A DNA stretch of 38,938 bases. Origin: Nocardioides caeni (lineage in GTDB: Bacteria > Actinomycetota > Actinomycetes > Propionibacteriales > Nocardioidaceae). A program made the translations under genes and the position numbers. Below the pieces are notes generated by a model that saw nothing but the letters and a program-made list of their open reading frames with translations, was not told the origin of the DNA and searched no databases. Shown here piece after piece: positions 9,097 through 16,067 of the stretch. The DNA lies in NCBI RefSeq assembly GCF_004912195.1, contig NZ_STGW01000002.1, forward strand, positions 1,265 to 40,202, written 5' to 3'. Numbering within the stretch: the stretch's first letter is position 1; every line of letters begins with the position of its first letter.

Positions 9097-9684
9097 TCAG
9101 CGGCCGATCAGGCTGCCGAGGCCGAGGTCCTCGAGGATGTCGGCCAGGCCGAGCATCTCGAGCAGGTCCACGACGCCGAGCTCCACGAGCAGCTGCGGCA
9201 GGCCCAGCATCTCCAGCAGCGGGGTGAGGCCCAGGGTGTCGAGCAGGTCGAACAGCTCGATCTCGGAGGGGCTCTCGCTCATGCAGAGCTGGTGGGCGAC
9301 CCGCGCCGCGAGCACCTTCTTGCGGGCCGGGACGGCGCGCTCATTGAGCGTGGTGAGGCGGCCCCGCTCCACCCGGACCTCCGCCTTGGCCGCGCGCAGG
9401 GCACGGACCTTGGCCGGCGTGCGGTGCGACCGGATGCTGCGCTCGAGGCGGGCGACGCGGCGCTGGTCGACGCCGAGACGCTTGATGACCTTGGCGCGCC
9501 GCTCCCGGATCTCGGTCAGGCGGGCCGAGGTCTGGGTGACCGTCGCCTTCGTGACCGTGCACTCGGTCGCGGCGGAGGCGGGCGAGCCGGAGCCGATGAC
9601 GAACGTCAGACCGGTGGCGAGCGCCAGGGCGACGGCGAGTCGGACGAATCCGGTGGGCGCAGAGATGCTCCGCGAGATGGACAT
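9097..9684 (-). CDS. Secreted protein with helical region and five 9-residue leucine repeats
   Basis: Not recognised as a known family. ATG 9684 is chosen because AGGAGGG lies at the right distance upstream; the protein is 195 residues. Residues 1-39 form a signal peptide (hydrophobic VRLAVALALATGLTFVIG, cleavage near ASAA). Residues 45-130 are Arg/Lys/Glu/Ala-rich and look like a long helix or coiled coil, bracketed by Cys42 and Cys134. Residues 145-189 are five back-to-back 9-residue repeats of the type x-x-L-L-E-x-L-G-L (FDLLDTLGL, TPLLEMLGL, PQLLVELGV, VDLLEMLGL, ADILEDLGL), and the chain ends GSLIGR. The repeats would make an amphipathic surface for self-assembly or membrane or wall contact; this is inference. 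A CRP-like site and a -10 lie upstream. Confidence 0.8.
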   Translation of the reverse strand: MSISRSISAPTGFVRLAVALALATGLTFVIGSGSPASAATECTVTKATVTQTSARLTEIRERRAKVIKRLGVDQRRVARLERSIRSHRTPAKVRALRAAKAEVRVERGRLTTLNERAVPARKKVLAARVAHQLCMSESPSEIELFDLLDTLGLTPLLEMLGLPQLLVELGVVDLLEMLGLADILEDLGLGSLIGR

Positions 9685-9703
9685 GGGTTCCCTCCTGTCG
9701 AGG

Positions 9704-9727
9704 CACTGCCACCCCATGGCGGCAGTG
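9704..9727 (-). promoter_or_regulatory. Hairpin in the 5' untranslated region of the nonapeptide-repeat gene
   Basis: CACTGCC and GGCAGTG form a perfect 7-bp stem with a 10-nt loop. It lies about 5 nt upstream of the Shine-Dalgarno of the gene starting at 9684. It may stabilise the transcript or affect ribosome access. Confidence 0.35.
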
Positions 9728-9787
9728 CGGACAGGACTCAGGTCGACACATCCGGCGACAACATCCCCATGACGAGTCCCAAGGCAG

Positions 9788-9805
9788 AATCTAGTGAAGG
9801 TTCAC
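9788..9805 (-). promoter_or_regulatory. Candidate promoter -10 and adjoining dyad
   Basis: On the minus strand TAGATT (9793-9788) is a good -10 for the gene at 9097-9684, with a start site near 9781. The adjoining GTGAA-GG-TTCAC (9794-9805) is a perfect 5-bp dyad in the spacer and could be an operator. No good -35 is present. Confidence 0.4.
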
Positions 9806-9839
9806 CACACGAGGCGAGACCTTCGTCCCGACCTTGGAC

Positions 9840-9853
9840 GTGATCTGGATCAC
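9840..9853. promoter_or_regulatory. CRP/GlxR-like binding site
   Basis: GTGATCTGGATCAC is a perfect dyad with the GTGA-N6-TCAC core recognised by actinobacterial cAMP-receptor proteins. Its centre is about 65 bp upstream of the start site predicted from the -10 at 9788-9793, close to the usual class I activation distance. It also sits 8 nt past the uppS stop. Confidence 0.5.
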
Positions 9854-9860
9854 TGGCGAC

Positions 9861-10697
9861 TCAGGCAGGCGCTTCGGGGTTGGGCTCGGCGCCGCCGTAG
9901 CGGCGGTCGCGCCGGGCGTACTCGTCCACGGCCGCCCACAGGTGTCGCCGGTCGACGTCGGGCCACAGCACGTCGGAGAAGACGAACTCGGCGTACGCCG
10001 CCTGGTAGAGCATGAAGTTCGACAGCCGCTGCTCCCCCGACGTCCGCCAGATCAGGTCGGCCTCGGCGAGCTCGGGCACGTAGAGGTAGCGGCCGAGGGT
10101 GCGCTCGTCGACCCGGTCGGGGTTGACCCGGCCGGCGGCCACGTCCTGCGCGAGCGCGCGTGCGGCGTCGCCGAGCTCCGAGCGACCGCCGTAGTTGACG
10201 CACATCGTCAACGTCAGCACGTCGTTGTGCCGGGTCATCTCCTCGGCGACCTGCAGCTCGGTGATGACCGACTTCCACAGACGCGGCGCCCGGCCTGCCC
10301 AGCGGACCCGGACGCCGAGCTCGTGCATCTCGTCGCGCCGACGGCGGATCACGTCGCGGTTGAAGCCCATCAGGAACTTCACCTCGTCGGGACTGCGCGA
10401 CCAGTTCTCCGTCGAGAACGCGTAGGCGGAGATCGCCTTCACGCCGATCTCGATGGCACCCTCCACGACGTCGAAGAGGCTCGACTCGCCCTCCTCGTGG
10501 CCCCTCGTGCGCGGCAGTCCACGCTCCTTGGCCCACCGACCGTTGCCGTCCATCACGATCGCGACGTGATGGGGCACGAGCTCGGCCGGGATCGCCGGCG
10601 GACGCGCGCCGGACGGGTGCGGTGCCGGCGGGCGGACCTCGGTGCGCCGGGCGGCAGCGGCCGCTGCGGCGCGGGTACGACGGGAGGCGCGTGTCAC
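9861..10697 (-). CDS. uppS: Isoprenyl transferase (cis-prenyl diphosphate synthase, UppS family)
   Basis: Makes the long-chain polyprenyl diphosphate carrier for peptidoglycan and other wall polymers at the inner membrane face. Family motifs are intact: VMDGNGRWA with the catalytic Asp (about 49-57), RTRGHEEG, AYAFSTENW, and the substrate-binding WRTSGEQRLSNF near the C-terminus. The product has 278 residues with a basic, Ala/Pro-rich N-terminal extension of about 40 residues. The GTG start at 10697 is the only one that gives a plausible extension, although a shorter start is possible. It follows recO by 42 nt on the same strand, as in other actinobacteria. Chain length of the product cannot be read from the sequence. 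Confidence 0.95.
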   Translation of the reverse strand: MTRASRRTRAAAAAAARRTEVRPPAPHPSGARPPAIPAELVPHHVAIVMDGNGRWAKERGLPRTRGHEEGESSLFDVVEGAIEIGVKAISAYAFSTENWSRSPDEVKFLMGFNRDVIRRRRDEMHELGVRVRWAGRAPRLWKSVITELQVAEEMTRHNDVLTLTMCVNYGGRSELGDAARALAQDVAAGRVNPDRVDERTLGRYLYVPELAEADLIWRTSGEQRLSNFMLYQAAYAEFVFSDVLWPDVDRRHLWAAVDEYARRDRRYGGAEPNPEAPA

Positions 10698-10739
10698 GGC
10701 GTCAGTCTGTCAGGGCCCGGGGCTGGTCGGCCCAGCCAC

Positions 10740-11489
10740 TCACCGCTCGACGTAGGCGAGCGAGCGCAGGCCCCGCTCGAGCTGCCACTGGACGAAGGCG
10801 GCGATCAGCCCACTGCCCTCCTTGACGTGGCGCGGCTCCGCGGCCTCGATGACCGGCCAGTCTCCGGCGAGGAGCGCCCCGAGCAGGGTGAGCGTCTCGG
10901 CGGCGGGGCTCGCGGACCCGGGCACCCGGCAGGTGGAGCAGAGCACGCCCCCCATCGACGGGTTGAACCATCGGTGCTGGCCCAGCACGCCGTCGGCGTT
11001 GACCGGCGGGCGGCCGCAGTGCGCGCACTCGACGAAGGCGGGCGCGTAGCCGGCGACCGCGAGGGCGCGCAGCAGGTAGGAGTCGAGCACGTGGTGGGGA
11101 CGCCGCTCCCCCGAGGCCATCGCCGCGAGTCCGCCGAGCAGCAGCGAGAACTGCTGGCGGGCGGGCTCCCGCTCCTCGGAGACCAGCCGCTCGGCGGTCT
11201 CCAGCATGGCCGTGCCGGCGGTGTAGCGGTCGTAGTCGGCGCCGATCGACGCGCCGTAGGTGCCCCGGGTCTCCGCCTGGGTCACCGTGTCGAGGTTGCG
11301 GCCGATGGCCAGCTGGAGGTCGACGTGCGTGAACGGCTCGAGACGCGAGCCCCACCGCGAGGTGGTCCGTCGTACGCCCTTGGCCACGGCCCGCACCCGA
11401 CCGTGCTGGCGGGTCAGGAGGGTGACGATCCGATCTGCCTCACCCAGCTTGTGGGTGCGCAGCACGATCGCCTCGTCCCGGTAGAGCAC
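10740..11489 (-). CDS. recO: DNA repair protein RecO
   Basis: Recombination mediator that with RecR helps load RecA onto SSB-coated DNA. It has 249 residues. The N-terminal OB-fold begins LYRDEAIVLRTHKLGEADRIVTLLT, the family signature region. A zinc-binding pair of cysteine motifs follows, CAHCGRP and LCSTC, spaced about 30 residues. The C-terminal helical part ends the chain. The start is GTG at 11489 without a clear Shine-Dalgarno. CACAAT lies at leaderless -10 spacing upstream. It leads the recO-uppS pair. Confidence 0.94.
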   Translation of the reverse strand: MLYRDEAIVLRTHKLGEADRIVTLLTRQHGRVRAVAKGVRRTTSRWGSRLEPFTHVDLQLAIGRNLDTVTQAETRGTYGASIGADYDRYTAGTAMLETAERLVSEEREPARQQFSLLLGGLAAMASGERRPHHVLDSYLLRALAVAGYAPAFVECAHCGRPPVNADGVLGQHRWFNPSMGGVLCSTCRVPGSASPAAETLTLLGALLAGDWPVIEAAEPRHVKEGSGLIAAFVQWQLERGLRSLAYVER

Positions 11490-11611
11490 CCGTCCATTGT
11501 GGCGGGCGGGACCGACACTACGGTGGCGCCACCCCGCGAGGTCCGCTCGATCAGACCCGTCGGAAGAGGTCCCGCCATAACCGGTCCGCAGGCCTGACCG
11601 TTGGGCCTTCC

Positions 11612-12658
11612 GTGCGCCGACTCGTCACCGCCCTGGCCCTCCTGCTCGCGGTCCTGCTGCTCGGTCCGGGGCCGATCACGGCCGTCCCCGCGCACGCGGA
11701 CGGCGGCACACCGCCCTACGCCCCGATCGACCGGCCCGGCCCGCGGCTGACCGTCCCGGCCCGGACCCTGGACGCCTCGCTGGACTGCCACGGCAACCCG
11801 CGGACCGGCCCGCGCCCGATCCTGCTCAATCCGGCGACCAGCGTGACGCCGGAGGAGAACTACTCCTGGAACTGGGCGCCGCTATTCGCGAAGGCAGGCC
11901 GCTACTACTGCTACGTGACGATGCCGCACCACACGTTCGGGGACATCCAGGTCGCCGGGCAGTACCTCGTCCACGCGATCCGCACGATGTATCGCACGAC
12001 GGGGCGCAGGATCGCGATCCTCGGTCACAGCCAGGGCGGGATGAGCCCCCGGTGGGCTCTGCGCTTCTGGCCCGACACCCGCGCCAAGGTGGCGGAGCTG
12101 GTCGGCATGGCGCCGTCCAACCACGGCACCCGCTCCATCCCTGGCTGCCTCGTCGGGCTGACGACGTGCGTGCCTGCGGTGTGGCAGCAGCAGGCCGGGT
12201 CGAGCTTCATGAACGCGCTCAACAGCAGGGCGGAGACCTTCGCGGGCATCGACTACACGAACGTCTACACGATGCTCGACGAGGTCGTGACGCCGCCGCC
12301 GTCGTCGGGACTCACCACCGGCAGGGGCCGCATCGCCAACATCCGCGTTCAGGACGTCTGCCCGCTCGACCCCTGGGAGCACGTCACCACCGGGACTGTC
12401 AGCCCAGCCACCTACGCCGTCGTGATGGACGCGCTGGACCACGCCGGTCCGGCCCGGCTCTCGCGGATCGACCGCTCGCTCTGCGGCCGCCTCCACATGC
12501 CGGGCATCGATCCACTCGACGTCGCGTCGTTCACGCCGGTGCTCACCGCGCTGCCCAGCCTCGTGAGCACGGTGGTGCCGTTGGTGACCTTCAGCGGCGC
12601 CCCGCTGCTGCGGCGCGAGCCCGCCTTGCGCTGCTACGTGTACGCCGCAGGCTGCTGA
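11612..12658 (+). CDS. Secreted triacylglycerol lipase / esterase (alpha/beta hydrolase)
   Basis: 348 residues. A strong signal peptide (RRLVTALALLLAVLLLGPG) cleaves near AHADG (about 30). The fold resembles the LipB/class 2 lipases of actinobacteria: ILLNPATSVTPEENYSWNW at the oxyanion region, catalytic Ser140 in GHSQGG, an Asp near the DEVVTPPPSSG segment and a late His in the DALDHAG region. Cysteines at 59, 100 and in several later positions suggest disulfides outside the cell. It probably hydrolyses lipid esters in the medium. The GTG start has no clear Shine-Dalgarno. It converges on the hydrolase behind leuA, with only 28 nt between stops. Confidence 0.85.
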   Translation: MRRLVTALALLLAVLLLGPGPITAVPAHADGGTPPYAPIDRPGPRLTVPARTLDASLDCHGNPRTGPRPILLNPATSVTPEENYSWNWAPLFAKAGRYYCYVTMPHHTFGDIQVAGQYLVHAIRTMYRTTGRRIAILGHSQGGMSPRWALRFWPDTRAKVAELVGMAPSNHGTRSIPGCLVGLTTCVPAVWQQQAGSSFMNALNSRAETFAGIDYTNVYTMLDEVVTPPPSSGLTTGRGRIANIRVQDVCPLDPWEHVTTGTVSPATYAVVMDALDHAGPARLSRIDRSLCGRLHMPGIDPLDVASFTPVLTALPSLVSTVVPLVTFSGAPLLRREPALRCYVYAAGC

Positions 12659-12686
12659 CCCTGCGAGGCACGCTCGTCCGTCCGTC

Positions 12687-13571
12687 TCAGGCGCCGGTCG
12701 AGCGGGGCCGCCGCGACCGCAGCGAGGACTTGGTGCAGTCGCGTGCGAACCGGGTGACGAGCAGGTCGATCCGCTCCGGGCGCCGCCGCCACTCCAGCGC
12801 CGCCTCGGCCCGCTCGAGGGTCGCGCCGGGGATTTCCTCCGCGACCATCTCGGCGTCACCGACCGGGTGGAACGGGTCCGCCGGCCGGGCCAGCACGAGC
12901 GTCGGCACCGTGAGGGCGGCGCGCTCCTCGTGCGAGGGCGCGAAGCGGCCGAAGAGCACGCCGTGCAGCAGGGCGGCAACCGGCGCCGGTCGGGCGTCGA
13001 GGGTGTCGCGGACCACCCGCAGCCACGCCGGCAGCAGGCGCCGCGGCACGGGCCGGGTCGCCAACCGCACGGCGTTCATCGCGAGCGGCGCGTAGCGGGC
13101 GGCGTACATCGACGGCGCGAGGACCGCGAGCTGGAGCGCAAGGGCGTTGTCGAGGACGGGCGCGTCGAGCACCAGTCCCGAGACCCGGTCAGGCGTGGAC
13201 GCGGCGACCTCGAGGGCGACGTTGGCGCCCCACGAGCTGCCACCGATGACGGCCTGCCTGGCGCCGACCTCGTCGAGCAGGGCCACGACCTGCCTCGCGA
13301 AGGACGTCACCGAGTAGGCCAGCGGGTCCGCCGGGCGGTCCGAGCGCCCGTGGCCCAACAGGTCGAGGACGACCACGTGCAGGCCGGCCGCGGCGAGGGT
13401 GCGCGCGGTGTGGGCGTGGACGCTGCGCGGCACCAGCAGCGGGGGCAGGAGGACGAGCCAGGCGTCGCCGGAGCCGTATTCGGTGAACTCGAGCCGGTCG
13501 CGTCCGCGCCGGCCCTCCACGAAGAGCTGGCCGACCTGCTCCGAGGCGAGCGCAGCCCGTCCCCCCGCCAT
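12687..13571 (-). CDS. Alpha/beta hydrolase fold protein, catalytic His not evident
   Basis: 294-residue cytosolic alpha/beta hydrolase. Family blocks are visible: LVLLPPLLVPRSVHAHTA (oxyanion strand), VVVLDLLGHGRSDRP, the nucleophile elbow GGSSWGAN with Ser113, and LVLARPADPFHPVGDAEM carrying the acid. At the place where the catalytic His normally sits, the sequence reads LERAEAALEWRRRPERI with no His. The enzyme may use another residue, such as the His in PFHP, or be inactive. It starts 1 nt after the leuA stop on the same strand, so the two are expected on one mRNA. Substrate unknown. Confidence 0.8.
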   Translation of the reverse strand: MAGGRAALASEQVGQLFVEGRRGRDRLEFTEYGSGDAWLVLLPPLLVPRSVHAHTARTLAAAGLHVVVLDLLGHGRSDRPADPLAYSVTSFARQVVALLDEVGARQAVIGGSSWGANVALEVAASTPDRVSGLVLDAPVLDNALALQLAVLAPSMYAARYAPLAMNAVRLATRPVPRRLLPAWLRVVRDTLDARPAPVAALLHGVLFGRFAPSHEERAALTVPTLVLARPADPFHPVGDAEMVAEEIPGATLERAEAALEWRRRPERIDLLVTRFARDCTKSSLRSRRPRSTGA

Positions 13572-13572
13572 G

Positions 13573-15315
13573 TCAGCCGCCCGCCGGGATGGTCTGCGCC
13601 TGGGCGCGGTTGGCCGCGCACACCACCGCTCGCAGGGAGGCAGTGACGATGTTGTGGTGGATGCCGATGCCCCACACGATCTCGCCGGCGATCTCGCACT
13701 CGACGTAGGCCGCCGCCATCGCGTCGCCCCCGGAGGACAGCGCGTGCTCGGCGTAGTCGAGGACGCGGATGTCCGACCCCGCCTGGCGCATGCCGTCGAC
13801 GAACGCCGCCACCGGACCGTTGCCCATGCCGGTGAAGGACTGCTCGTCGCCGCGGACCCGCAGGCGGACCTCCTGGCGGTCGTCGCCGTCCTGGTCGGTC
13901 GTCGAGGAGAAGGCGACCAGGTCGTAGGGCTCCTCGCGGTCCAGGTACTCGGCGCGGAAGATCGACCAGATCTCCTCCGGCGTCACCTCGCCGCCCTGGG
14001 CGTCGGTGCGCTGCTGGATGACCCGGCTGAACTCGATCTGTGCCCGACGCGGCAGGTCCAGACTGTGCTCGGCCTTGAGCACGTAGGCCACGCCGCCCTT
14101 GCCGGACTGGCTGTTGACCCGGATGACCGCCTCGTAGGTCCGCCCGACGTCCTTCGGGTCGATCGGCAGGTAGGGCGCCTCCCACGGGACCTCGCCGACC
14201 GGCTTGCCCTGCTCGGCGGCGATCCGGTCCAGGTCCTCCAGACCCTTCTTGATCGCGTCCTGGTGGGAGCCCGAGAAGGCGGTGTAGACCAGGTCGCCGG
14301 CCCAGGGGTGCCGCGGGTGCACCGGCAGCTGCGTGCAGTACTCGACCGTGCGGCGGATCTCGTCGATCTGGGAGAAGTCGACCTGCGGGTCGATGCCCTG
14401 ACTGAAGAGGTTCATGCCGAGGGTGACCAGGTCGACGTTGCCGGTGCGCTCGCCGTGCCCGAAGAGGCAGCCCTCCACGCGGTCGGCGCCGGCCATCAGC
14501 GCCAGCTCGGACGCCGCCACGGCCGTGCCCCGGTCGTTGTGCGGGTGCAGGCTGATGATCGAGTGCTCGCGCCGGCTGAGGTTGCGGCCGAAGTACTCGA
14601 TCTGGTCGGCATAGGTGTTGGGCGTCGACATCTCGACCGTCGCCGGCAGGTTGAGGATGATCTCGCGACCGGCCTCCGGCTGCCACACGTCGGAGACCCG
14701 CTCACACACCTCCAGCGCGAAGTCGGTCGGCGTCTGCGTGAAGATCTCGGGGCTGTACTGGTAGCCGAAATCGGCGTCGCCCAACAGCTGGTCGGCGTAC
14801 TTCATCACCCACTCGGTGCCACGGGTGGCGATCGCGATGCACTCCGCCTCGGTGACACCGAAGACGACCCGCTGGAACAGCGGCGCGGTCGCGTTGTAGA
14901 GGTGCACCGTCGACCGCGCGGCGCCCGCCAGCGACTCGACGGTGCGGGCGATCAGGTCCTCGCGGGCCTGGGTGAGGACGGAGACCCGGACGTCCTCGGG
15001 GATCCGGTCCTCCTCGACGAGCTGGCGCACGAAGTCGAAGTCGGTCTGGCTCGCGGCCGGGAACCCGATCTCGATCTCCTTGTAGCCCATCTGCACCAGG
15101 AGCTCGAACATCTTCAGCTTGCGCGAGGGGCTCATCGGGTCGATGAGCGCCTGGTTGCCGTCGCGCAGGTCGGTGGAGAGCCACCGCGGTGCGCGGGTGA
15201 TCTTCTGGTCGGGCCAGGTCCGGTCGGGGACCGTGACGGGCTCGAAGGCGGTGTAGCGCTGGAACGGCATCCCGCTCGGCTGCTGCTGCGGGACGGTGAC
15301 GTGCTTGATGGTCAT
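13573..15315 (-). CDS. leuA: 2-isopropylmalate synthase
   Basis: First committed step of leucine synthesis: condenses acetyl-CoA with 2-ketoisovalerate to 2-isopropylmalate. ATG 15315 is chosen because GAGGAAG precedes it; the product has 580 residues, the long actinobacterial form. The TIM-barrel starts at STDLRDGNQALIDP with the catalytic Arg51-Asp52, and the metal site includes SLHPHNDRG. The C-terminal third is the LeuA regulatory domain that binds leucine (RVRGDEQSFTGMGNGPVAAF). Upstream is a leader peptide with consecutive leucine codons and an 11-bp hairpin, so expression is probably controlled by leucine supply. The alpha/beta hydrolase gene follows 1 nt after the stop. Confidence 0.96.
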   Translation of the reverse strand: MTIKHVTVPQQQPSGMPFQRYTAFEPVTVPDRTWPDQKITRAPRWLSTDLRDGNQALIDPMSPSRKLKMFELLVQMGYKEIEIGFPAASQTDFDFVRQLVEEDRIPEDVRVSVLTQAREDLIARTVESLAGAARSTVHLYNATAPLFQRVVFGVTEAECIAIATRGTEWVMKYADQLLGDADFGYQYSPEIFTQTPTDFALEVCERVSDVWQPEAGREIILNLPATVEMSTPNTYADQIEYFGRNLSRREHSIISLHPHNDRGTAVAASELALMAGADRVEGCLFGHGERTGNVDLVTLGMNLFSQGIDPQVDFSQIDEIRRTVEYCTQLPVHPRHPWAGDLVYTAFSGSHQDAIKKGLEDLDRIAAEQGKPVGEVPWEAPYLPIDPKDVGRTYEAVIRVNSQSGKGGVAYVLKAEHSLDLPRRAQIEFSRVIQQRTDAQGGEVTPEEIWSIFRAEYLDREEPYDLVAFSSTTDQDGDDRQEVRLRVRGDEQSFTGMGNGPVAAFVDGMRQAGSDIRVLDYAEHALSSGGDAMAAAYVECEIAGEIVWGIGIHHNIVTASLRAVVCAANRAQAQTIPAGG

Positions 15316-15368
15316 GACTTCCTCGGCTGGTGGTGTCTCAGAGGTGGGCGCCGGGCGCACGACTCACT

Positions 15369-15408
15369 CCGCAGCGAGGGGGTCCGGCTGGTTCAGACCT
15401 CGCTGCGG
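15369..15408 (-). promoter_or_regulatory. Attenuator hairpin of leuA
   Basis: CCGCAGCGAGG (first arm in the mRNA, 15408-15398) pairs perfectly over 11 bp with CCTCGCTGCGG (15379-15369) around an 18-nt loop. The first arm overlaps the last codons of the leader peptide, so a ribosome stalled on the Leu codons would stop it forming. No U-tract follows; actinobacterial terminators often lack one. Confidence 0.7.
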
Positions 15409-15434
15409 CCGCTAAGAAGGAGGGCTCGCATCAT
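15393..15434 (-). CDS. leuL: leuA leader peptide (13 residues)
   Basis: Reads MMRALLLSGRSEV and stops with TGA. Three consecutive leucine codons (CTC CTT CTT) include CTT, which is rare in this high-GC DNA, as expected for a sensor of charged tRNA-Leu. The predicted start of transcription is about 3 nt before the first ATG, so the leader would be essentially leaderless. Leader peptides with leucine runs before leuA are known in other actinobacteria. The hairpin at 15369-15408 begins inside the coding part. Confidence 0.75.
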   Translation of the reverse strand: MMRALLLSGRSEV

Positions 15435-15441
15435 GACGGGA

Positions 15442-15471
15442 CCAGACTAGCAGCCGCCGACCGTAGTCTGG
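15442..15471. promoter_or_regulatory. Mirrored divergent promoter for leuA leader and the flavodoxin-like gene
   Basis: CCAGACTA (15442-15449) and TAGTCTGG (15464-15471) are perfect 8-bp inverted repeats. On each outgoing strand they present the -10 TAGTCT. On the plus strand it ends 7 nt before the GTG at 15476, and on the minus strand it predicts a start about 3 nt before the leuA leader ATG. Each -35 region falls on the other -10, so the two promoters may exclude one another. Confidence 0.5.
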
Positions 15472-15475
15472 GACG

Positions 15476-15988
15476 GTGCCGAGACTCCTCGTCGTCCACC
15501 ACTCCCCCAGCCGCTCGATGCAGACCCTGCTCGAGCGAGTCGTCGCCGGAGCCCAGGACGACGACCTGCAGGCGAGCGGCGGGGTCGAGGTCGTCGTACG
15601 ACCGGCGCTGGAGGCGAACGCGGACGACGTGCTGGCCGCCGACGGCTACGTCCTCGGCACCACCGCGAACTTCGGCTACATGTCCGGGGCCCTCAAGCAC
15701 TTCTTCGACTCGACCTTCCTCGCCGTCGGCGGAGCGCTCGACGACTCCGGTGCGCCGGCGGACGGCGCCGGCGCGCCGGGGTCGTCGAGCGCGGGTCGCC
15801 CCTACGGCCTGTGGCTGCACGGCCGCTACGACCTGACCGGCGCGGAGCGCTCGGTCCAGTCGATCGTCGGCGCCCTCGGCTGGCGCCAGGGGTACGACGT
15901 CCTCGGGGTGCTCGGTCCGGTCGACGAGGTCGCGGAGGCGGCGGCCTACGAGCTGGGCGCTACCATCGCGGCGTTGCTGCTGGACTGA
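15476..15988 (+). CDS. Flavodoxin-fold NAD(P)H-dependent FMN reductase-like protein
   Basis: 170 residues with the flavodoxin-like order of strands. LLVVHHSPSRSMQTLL is the phosphate-binding loop for FMN. DGYVLGTTANFGYMSGALKHFFDSTF is the family second loop near the isoalloxazine ring, and RPYGLWLHGRYD is a later strand. A short Gly/Ala/Ser-rich insertion lies at about residues 89-103. It probably reduces FMN or quinones in the cytosol; the substrate is unknown. The start is GTG at 15476, with TAGTCT spaced for leaderless transcription. It diverges from the leuA leader and may be cotranscribed with the two lipoprotein genes that follow, the first of which starts 79 nt later. Confidence 0.75.
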   Translation: MPRLLVVHHSPSRSMQTLLERVVAGAQDDDLQASGGVEVVVRPALEANADDVLAADGYVLGTTANFGYMSGALKHFFDSTFLAVGGALDDSGAPADGAGAPGSSSAGRPYGLWLHGRYDLTGAERSVQSIVGALGWRQGYDVLGVLGPVDEVAEAAAYELGATIAALLLD

Positions 15989-16067
15989 CGCACGGGGGGT
16001 GCGCGGCCGGGGGCCGGGCCACTCCGGCACAGCGAGATCGGCAGCGGGACGGACGAGGAGGGACACG

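Noticed and set aside
11522..11533. GGTGGCGCCACC palindrome between recO and the lipase gene as an operator
   Set aside because: Perfect 12-bp dyad, but such GC palindromes are common in this DNA and there is no supporting promoter geometry.
13399..15450. Plus-strand open reading frame of 683 codons opposite leuA
   Set aside because: Antisense shadow; leuA on the minus strand carries full-length conserved motifs.
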